DNA of 8,265 nt from an uncultured Selenomonas sp. (GTDB lineage Bacteria; Bacillota; Negativicutes; Selenomonadales; Selenomonadaceae): positions 1 through 8,265 of the forward strand of contig CALGGN010000342.1 of the NCBI GenBank assembly GCA_937915915.1, in the 5' to 3' direction. Shown one piece after another: positions 1 through 5,008 of the stretch; position 1 is the stretch's first letter; every line of letters begins with the position of its first letter. The notes below the pieces were generated by a model. It had not been told where the DNA came from and did not search any database. It saw only the letters and a list, made by a program, of their open reading frames with translations. A program made the translations under genes and the position numbers.

Positions 1-2315
1 TATTCCTCGCCAAGGACGGGAAATTCGGTGTCGATGAGCGAGGAGAAGGCAACCGATGCCCCGTCCTCGTCATAGTACGAGGAGTAGTGGGAGCCAAGGC
101 TTAATGCCGACTGGTCGAGGGTATATTGGCTCGCCTTTCCTCCCGGTGCGCCTTGGGAGAGGGAACTTCCCACTCGCTCACCGTCCTCATACACCGTGGT
201 TGCGTACCAACCGTAGCCGATTGGCGCATGGTAGGTAATCCGCTCGGAATCCCACTCGTCCATATAGGACGGAGTGTCTTTCGGCTCCTTGCTCCGCTCC
301 CGTTCCTTGAACAGATAGATATTGTTGGCTGTAGCGGCATACACATATTCCACCTCGCTCATGGAGCCGTCTTTGTTTTGGGTTTCCTTCCGGCTGACAT
401 ATTTCCCCGTCAAATTGCCCTGGTGGTCGTAATCGTTTTGATAGGAATATGTGGTTTCCCCGTTCTCGTTTTTCTCCCGCACCAAATAGCCGTCCTCGTA
501 AGTGTAGCTGATGTCCTCAAAGGAAATCGTCCCGGTGAAAGGCACGGGCGCATCATCTTCCTCATTATGGGCTTGGTTGTCGGGATCTTCGTTGTTATTG
601 CTGTGCCAAATAGAGCGGACGAGTTTTCGCTCTATTGTCGGACGGCTGTGCGGCCAGTCCGAAATATCCACCACGGACTCTTCCAAGCCCCGCTGGATTA
701 TGTTGAGGGTATTGCCTCGGATGAACACATTGATTTGCCGTTGGGGGAGTTTGGATGTCCAACCGAACAGAGCCGAAATCATATCCTGATAGGTCATGCC
801 GCTGTTCTCGAAATTCTGGGAGGGAATAAAATCGTCGCAGACCATGTTTAATTCCAAGCCGAGAGCCGCAGCAATCTGCTGCGCGTAATAGGACACATTG
901 AGTTCGCTGACGGTGGCATTGATGGCTGTGTAGAGCAAATCATCCTTACTGTACATTCCCTTGACGGTCTGCACCAAATCCCGCTGAGAAGTTTCCTCCA
1001 CGAGAAAGTGGAAGTGATAGTCAAAAATCTGTCCTTGTACGGCATCGTCAATGTTCATGGGCTGAACCGTCTCCAGTTGGAATGTATCGGATAAGGTCAA
1101 CTCGCCAAGCACCATGGAAAAGGAGCGGATGCCGTGGTCGCGGAAATTTTGCGTAATGGGAGTAGCGGCAGTTCTGAGCCGCCTTGCCATGGAGCGAACG
1201 GGCCGGCTTCGATTCACATATTCCAATACCCACGGATAGCGAATCGAAGTATCGGCAGGAATCCTCTGATATTTGACCACGATTCGCGCCAAGTCCGCCA
1301 CAGCAGGTTCACCGTTACCTATGACGAGGAATGTATCTGCCGTGACGATGTTGCCGATGCCTCGAATGCGGAGGGTGTCGGCAGTAGCCGTTGCCACATT
1401 GGTGACACTTCGCCAAGTATCGCCGCGCGCAACGGAATAATTTGCTCCCGTGATGCGTTGCGTATCGGCGCGAACGACAGTCCACTCGCCGCCGAGTGTC
1501 CGCTGCGTATCTGCTGTGACAATGTTGGGCTGTACCGTTTTTCTGAGTAAATCCGCAACGGCTACGGCGATAAACTTGGAGTAAACCTCCCGCCGTGTAT
1601 CTGCCGCCACCGTGTTGGTGCATTGTATCTCTCGGTGGGTATCGGCAGACACTTCGTTGGCTTGCGCCACGATTCTCTTCGCGTCAGCCGTGACGGTCAC
1701 TTGCCACTCCGAAGGGGGAATGATACTGGCGGCAATCTGCGGACGGAGGGATATTGTCCCCATGGGAATCCACGAGGCGCATATCTTCGGCGTTAGCTCT
1801 ATCGTCCCCATTGGGAGCCACGAGATGTATGCCATTGTTGGCTTGACGGATATTTTCCCGTGGGGAATCCATGAGATATAGGCTTGGGGCGTAACAAATG
1901 CGCCGTTGGGCAAATATGTCCTCCGCTTGGTGTCGGCTCCGGCTGTTTCCGTTGCCGTCACTCTCCGCAAGGCATCTCCGGCACTTTCTTCCGTTCTGCT
2001 GATAATTCTTATTGCATCAGCCGATTCGGTTACGGATATGCCGATTCTCCGTTTGGTATCTCCGGCAACGATGGCGGGCTTGCTCACTCGGCGTGAAGTG
2101 TCTGCCCTTGCTTTTTGGCTACCCGGTACAAGCGACGCGCAAATCCCCGGCTTGACCGACAGCGTTCCCATCGGAATCCAACTGGCGCAAATCTGCGGCG
2201 TGATTTCTATCCTTCCCATAGGTAGCCATGAAATATAAGTCTCTGACGGATTGACCGCAATTTTCCCCTTGGGAATCCAAGTGATGTATGCTGTTGGCTG
2301 TAATGTAATGCCCAT
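1..2315 (-). CDS. Large repeat-bearing tail hub / tip protein (incomplete at its C-terminus)
   Basis: The frame is open from ATG 2315 to the window edge: 771 codons, then the bases TA, which could be Tyr or a stop. GGGGTG lies 6 bases before the ATG. Residues 8-67 and 143-204 are W-x-P-x-G repeat blocks; residues 68-136 and 205-362 are 14-residue A-D-T arrays. Residues about 395-580 look like a tail hub domain of the gp27/Tal/XkdQ sort (RSFSMVLGELTLSDTFQLET, FDYHFHFLVEETSQ, MTYQDMISALFGW, INVFIRGNTLNIIQRG). Residues 596-771 are acidic, Tyr/Gly-rich and beta-like, with a YD-like stretch (YSYQNDYDHQGNLTGKYVS). Hub proteins close the tail tube and bind the fibre or cell-wall enzyme. The hub assignment is pattern recognition; the repeats, frame and length are directly visible. 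Upstream is the paralogue pair. No peptidase motif is seen in the visible part. Confidence 0.78.
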   Translation of the reverse strand, partial: MGITLQPTAYITWIPKGKIAVNPSETYISWLPMGRIEITPQICASWIPMGTLSVKPGICASLVPGSQKARADTSRRVSKPAIVAGDTKRRIGISVTESADAIRIISRTEESAGDALRRVTATETAGADTKRRTYLPNGAFVTPQAYISWIPHGKISVKPTMAYISWLPMGTIELTPKICASWIPMGTISLRPQIAASIIPPSEWQVTVTADAKRIVAQANEVSADTHREIQCTNTVAADTRREVYSKFIAVAVADLLRKTVQPNIVTADTQRTLGGEWTVVRADTQRITGANYSVARGDTWRSVTNVATATADTLRIRGIGNIVTADTFLVIGNGEPAVADLARIVVKYQRIPADTSIRYPWVLEYVNRSRPVRSMARRLRTAATPITQNFRDHGIRSFSMVLGELTLSDTFQLETVQPMNIDDAVQGQIFDYHFHFLVEETSQRDLVQTVKGMYSKDDLLYTAINATVSELNVSYYAQQIAAALGLELNMVCDDFIPSQNFENSGMTYQDMISALFGWTSKLPQRQINVFIRGNTLNIIQRGLEESVVDISDWPHSRPTIERKLVRSIWHSNNNEDPDNQAHNEEDDAPVPFTGTISFEDISYTYEDGYLVREKNENGETTYSYQNDYDHQGNLTGKYVSRKETQNKDGSMSEVEYVYAATANNIYLFKERERSKEPKDTPSYMDEWDSERITYHAPIGYGWYATTVYEDGERVGSSLSQGAPGGKASQYTLDQSALSLGSHYSSYYDEDGASVAFSSLIDTEFPVLGEE
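1230..1703 (-). repeat. 14-residue A-D-T repeat array 2 (11 units)
   Basis: Residues 205-362 of the hub protein. The aspartates fall at 211, 225, 239, 255, 269, 284, 299, 313, 327, 341 and 355: spacing 14, with three slips of 15-16. Examples are SADTHREI, AADTRREV, TADTQRTL, RADTQRIT, RGDTWRSV and TADTLRIR. The array runs directly up to the hub domain. Confidence 0.9.
1704..1886 (-). repeat. W-x-P-x-G repeat block B (three units plus a degenerate fourth)
   Basis: Residues 144-204 of the hub protein: AYISWIPHGKISVKP, AYISWLPMGTIELTP, ICASWIPMGTISLRP, then IAASIIP. The key positions are 149, 166, 182 and 198, each exactly 136 residues after its counterpart in block A, including the degenerate fourth unit. 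This is a block duplication. Confidence 0.9.
1908..2114 (-). repeat. 14-residue A-D-T repeat array 1 (5 units)
   Basis: Residues 68-136 of the hub protein. The central aspartates are at 72, 86, 100, 114 and 128, spaced exactly 14 apart. Units include RADTSRRV, AGDTKRRI, SADAIRII, AGDALRRV and GADTKRRT. The DNA copies have diverged, so the repeat is conserved at protein level. Confidence 0.9.
2115..2294 (-). repeat. W-x-P-x-G repeat block A (three units plus a degenerate fourth)
   Basis: Residues 8-67 of the hub protein. Units read AYITWIPKGKIAVNP, TYISWLPMGRIEITP, ICASWIPMGTLSVKP, then ICASLVPG. The tryptophans are at 13, 30 and 46, and the fourth position (62) is Leu. The pattern is strand, W-(I/L)-P-x-G turn, strand ending in Pro, suggesting stacked beta hairpins. 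Confidence 0.9.
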
Positions 2316-2318
2316 TTG

Positions 2319-3284
2319 CTACACCCCGGCTTTCCACCCCAGTTGCAGTCCCGTCATATTGGCGATGGTGGTGTTCACGGAATAACAATCCACCGTCCCC
2401 GCCGTCGTGCTTGTTCGTAGCGTTTTTGTGCCATGCTCCGTCTGTGTCCCGTTGGTCTTGGAAATTCCAACAAGCGAAGTGAGTCCTTCACCGTTTCGAT
2501 AGGCAGGATTCCCCACAATGGCAATTCCCGTCACCGGGGATACGCCACCAAAATTTGTGATGAGCGATGCCACATCTACTGTTTGCAAAATCTGCTGTCC
2601 GGCTGATTCTGCCATGTAACTGCCGTCCCCACGGTCAACCATATCCGTCACGGGATTGGTCAGGGGAATCGCGGCAATCTGCTCCTTGTTGCCGACAGCC
2701 GTGTCGGACAGGATAAGCTCGGCTATGGGCGTGACGGCATTGGCGGCATAAATAACCAGCTTGGAGCAATCCCCGAAATAGCCGCCGTTGTTCGTCCCTT
2801 CCAAAACGCTGACCCCGTTGACATAAACTTCATACTCGCCGTCGTAGTTGCCGTTGCCCGTGCTGCTTTTGAAATGAAACCATATATGGTTAATTCCGTT
2901 CAAAACAGCCGGGGAATAAGAACTGTCGGAGATGGATTTTTCCTTGACATAGCCGCTCCTGCTCCCGCAAGCGCGAAAACGGAGATAGTATGTGCTGTAT
3001 TTGTACATGGCAAAGCCTGTGAATCCTGCCGTACTGCCATCGGAGCCACCGTTGTAGATGCCCACTTTCAGAAAATAATCGGAGGCAATATTGCTAAAAC
3101 TACTCGGAAGGAAAAAATCAAATTTGCCGTAAAGTTCCGTGATAGTGCTGCCGAGAGTTATTCCGTCGTTGTTCGTGGGCTGGTAAAACGCTACGCCGTG
3201 GGTAGGATTGTAGGCGGTATCGGAAATTGTTGTGCCGCCGTCAATGTCCAAAAACTCCGCATAGCCGGGATTTATGTATCTCAT
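2319..3284 (-). CDS. Lectin-like tail tip protein, paralogue 2
   Basis: This 321-residue protein starts at ATG 3284, where it forms an ATGA overlap with the previous stop and matches the paralogue start (MRYINPGYAEFLDIDGGT against KYINPGYANLLDVAGGT). A start 7 codons earlier is open but would sit inside the previous gene's end. The same order of elements follows: VAFYQP, ELYGKFDFFL, NGINHIWFHF, GEYEVYVNGVSV, AELILSDTAV, GDGSYMAES, QQILQTVDVASLI, GIAIVGNPAYR, and the ending GLQLGWKAGV. The middle (residues 58-125) is the most different part and contains extra Gly/Ser/Tyr-rich loops, as expected if the two copies bind different ligands. Role as for paralogue 1: probable jelly-roll tail tip or receptor-contact protein. 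The TAG stop is 3 bases before the ATG of the hub gene. Confidence 0.75.
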   Translation of the reverse strand: MRYINPGYAEFLDIDGGTTISDTAYNPTHGVAFYQPTNNDGITLGSTITELYGKFDFFLPSSFSNIASDYFLKVGIYNGGSDGSTAGFTGFAMYKYSTYYLRFRACGSRSGYVKEKSISDSSYSPAVLNGINHIWFHFKSSTGNGNYDGEYEVYVNGVSVLEGTNNGGYFGDCSKLVIYAANAVTPIAELILSDTAVGNKEQIAAIPLTNPVTDMVDRGDGSYMAESAGQQILQTVDVASLITNFGGVSPVTGIAIVGNPAYRNGEGLTSLVGISKTNGTQTEHGTKTLRTSTTAGTVDCYSVNTTIANMTGLQLGWKAGV

Positions 3285-4231
3285 GAGCCTACCCCCGCTT
3301 TCCATCCGAATTTGTAGCCCGTAAGGTCGGACAATTTCATGGACACGGCGCGGCTGTCAATCGCTCCGCCGGTATTTGCCGTGCCTACTTCCTTCGTGCC
3401 GTATTGCGTCACAGTGTCGTTGTGTTTATCCAAGCCCGTAAGATACGCCAGCCCCTCCGCCGTGCGATAGGCGGGATTGCCGATGACGGCGATGCCCTTG
3501 ATGTCGGAATCCGCGCCATAATCGGCGATGAGGGACGTGGTGTCGATGCCCTGCAAAATCTGCTGATTGGCGGCGCTTGCCGTATATGTGCCGTCCAAAT
3601 TCGCCGTCATGGTGGTTTCCGTGGTCGATACGGGGAGAATTACCACTTGCTCCCGTTGGTGTATCTCCGTGTCCGAGAGAATGAGATTGGAGATGATATT
3701 GCTGGCATAAGTGCCGTAAACCTCGATGGTGGTGCTTGCGCCGAAACTTATGGCATAGTTGTAATCGGCAATCCTCGTCCCGTTTACCCAAATGGAGAGA
3801 TTGCCGTTATCGTCGCCGACTTTCGGCGTGGAATGAAAATAAATCGTGTTGATGGCATTGGGAACCAGCCCGGTTTCGGATTTGAGAGTATCGGGATAGT
3901 AGGGATTCGCGCTTCTCGATACTTGGGCATAAGTGTTGCAATAGCCGGTCAAATACCATACATTGCTGTAACGCTTGATTCCGATACCGTTTGCTCCTCC
4001 GATGCGGACACGGACTTCAAAATCGTATGAGGCGCTGCCTCCTTCGTGGAGAAGAAAAACGTCGAATTTGCCGTAGAGTTCCGTGGGCGTTTCCGAGAGG
4101 TTTATGCCATGTCCTGCCATAGGCTGATAGAATCCCACGCCTGTCTTGCTCTTGGTAGCATCCGTGACGGTCGTTCCTCCGGCTACGTCGAGCAGGTTGG
4201 CATAGCCGGGATTGATGTACTTGAAACTCAT
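3281..4231 (-). CDS. Lectin-like tail tip protein, paralogue 1
   Basis: This 316-residue protein starts at ATG 4231 behind a strong ribosome site. Residues 1-60 hold the shared opening (KYINPGYANLLDVAGGT, GVGFYQP, ELYGKFDVFL). Residues about 50-190 look like a concanavalin/LamG-type jelly roll: paired strands, then NAINTIYFHS, GNLSIWVNGTRIADYN and SNLILSDTEI. Such folds often bind sugars. Residues about 200-316 form a second domain with DGTYTAS, QQILQGIDTTSLI, GIAVIGNPAYR and the ending GYKFGWKAGVGS. The next gene is a full-length relative. The pair sits where siphophages usually carry tail tip and host-contact proteins, so a role in tip structure or surface-glycan binding is plausible but inferred. 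No catalytic motif, signal peptide or membrane segment is seen. Its TGA overlaps the next ATG by 4 bases (ATGA). Confidence 0.75.
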   Translation of the reverse strand: MSFKYINPGYANLLDVAGGTTVTDATKSKTGVGFYQPMAGHGINLSETPTELYGKFDVFLLHEGGSASYDFEVRVRIGGANGIGIKRYSNVWYLTGYCNTYAQVSRSANPYYPDTLKSETGLVPNAINTIYFHSTPKVGDDNGNLSIWVNGTRIADYNYAISFGASTTIEVYGTYASNIISNLILSDTEIHQREQVVILPVSTTETTMTANLDGTYTASAANQQILQGIDTTSLIADYGADSDIKGIAVIGNPAYRTAEGLAYLTGLDKHNDTVTQYGTKEVGTANTGGAIDSRAVSMKLSDLTGYKFGWKAGVGS

Positions 4232-4237
4232 GGAATA

Positions 4238-4246
4238 TCACCTCCT
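4238..4246 (-). promoter_or_regulatory. Ribosome binding site of the first lectin-like gene, overlapping the previous stop
   Basis: AGGAGGTGA is an almost full complement of the 16S rRNA tail, with GGAGG 9 bases before ATG 4231. It begins inside the TAG (4247-4245) of the preceding gene, the same arrangement as before the tape measure gene. Confidence 0.82.
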
Positions 4247-4664
4247 ACGCCGAAGCCACCACAAGCCCCTCGGCTTGGATATCCACCGAAGTGTCGTTCT
4301 GGGGCGATTCGGCGGAATCGCTCATGGCTTTTACCCAAAAAATCACATTGCTTGCCGCCACATTCGCCAGCGTGATGGTGTCAAGCCATGTGGCATTGGC
4401 GAGAGCGTCGGCGGCATCGGTGTAGCTGTCATCTGCGGCTACCTTCCACTTGGCGGCGTTCGTTCCGATTTTCGTGATGGTGGTGTTCCCCTCGATGTAG
4501 TAGCCCGTATCACAGCGGACGGCGCATTTGACGGCTTTCGCCTCGGATTGGCTGGCATCGAGGGTGACGGAGATAGGCGAAAGTTCCGTGCCGGAGGATG
4601 CCTCCGTGCCGTCCGTATATCCTGCGGTAGGGTTCCCGTAATAGATGTGAAGCTGATTTGCCAT
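4245..4664 (-). CDS. Beta-rich tail structural protein of unknown function
   Basis: This 139-residue protein starts MANQLHIYYGNPTAGYTDGT, with the start chosen from the GGAGG spacing. The frame also allows starts at 4670 and 4679. It is rich in Ala, Thr, Ser and Asp and poor in Lys/Arg, with short alternating strands (SPISVTLDAS, TTITKIG, WLDTITLANVAASNVIFWVK, TSVDIQAEGLVV). This looks like one or two Ig-like or similar beta domains, as in minor tail or decoration proteins. Two cysteines, C47 and C51, are close together (KCAVRCD). There is no signal peptide or membrane segment. It lies between the tape measure-adjacent small gene and two lectin-like paralogues, and its TAG stop runs into their ribosome site, so it is likely part of the tail tip set. 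I do not recognise the family. Confidence 0.75.
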   Translation of the reverse strand: MANQLHIYYGNPTAGYTDGTEASSGTELSPISVTLDASQSEAKAVKCAVRCDTGYYIEGNTTITKIGTNAAKWKVAADDSYTDAADALANATWLDTITLANVAASNVIFWVKAMSDSAESPQNDTSVDIQAEGLVVASA

Positions 4665-4666
4665 TT

Positions 4667-5008
4667 TCATAACCTCCAAAATTCAAGTGTCGCTTTTACT
4701 GCATGGGGGAAGTGGGGGACGTACTCGTAGGATTTCACCACCACTCGCATATTCGACCACACCACCCCTGCCTCATCGGAAATGTTGACGAGGGTTCGAT
4801 TGTCCCAGTAGCCCTTGATGGTTTCCCAGCCATCGGAAAGCACCGTCACCGAGCAGGAGACTTTATCTCCTTCGGACACATGACCGAAATCCTGAACAGC
4901 CACGCCGCCCACAATCTCAATCTGCTGCTGGCGGTCATCGGGGACAATCTGCCAATTTTCCACCTCAAGAGTTCGTACATTACCAATTTGAATATGAATT
5001 GTCTCCAC
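4667..5008 (-). CDS. Small tail protein of unknown function, downstream of tape measure
   Basis: I do not recognise a named family. From GTG 5008 it is 113 residues. Upstream, only a TTG at 5062 is available, which would add 18 residues of unlikely overlap with the tape measure gene. From the ATT at 4999, which fits the ribosome site better, it would be 110 residues starting (M)HIQIGNVRTLEVENWQ. The protein is acidic and beta-rich (QIEIVGG, KVSCSVTVLS, TLVNISDEAG, NMRVVVKSYEYVP, KATLEFWRL) with no signal peptide or membrane segment. It resembles a single beta-sandwich of a virion structural protein. It overlaps the tape measure end by about 20-30 bases, and its TGA (4669-4667) lies just before the next ATG. 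It may be a tail tip or completion protein; that is inference from position. The reading frame is firm, the start is not. Confidence 0.72.
   Translation of the reverse strand: METIHIQIGNVRTLEVENWQIVPDDRQQQIEIVGGVAVQDFGHVSEGDKVSCSVTVLSDGWETIKGYWDNRTLVNISDEAGVVWSNMRVVVKSYEYVPHFPHAVKATLEFWRL
4673..4677 (-). promoter_or_regulatory. Ribosome binding site that decides the start of the 139-residue protein
   Basis: GGAGG lies inside the last codons of the preceding gene. It is 2 bases from an ATG at 4670 but 8 bases from the ATG at 4664, in the same frame. The spacing selects 4664. Confidence 0.7.

Noticed and set aside
126..851. Plus-strand open frame of 241 codons
   Set aside because: It is opposite the hub domain and YD-like part of the large minus-strand gene, with no supporting start signal.
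1230..2294. Regular spacing of about 42 bases suggesting a CRISPR array or minisatellite
   Set aside because: The units are not identical at DNA level, there are no unique spacers, and the period corresponds to 14 codons of one continuous reading frame; it is a protein repeat.
3404..4030. Plus-strand open frame of 208 codons
   Set aside because: It is antisense to the first lectin-like paralogue, which has a strong ribosome site and a full-length relative next door.
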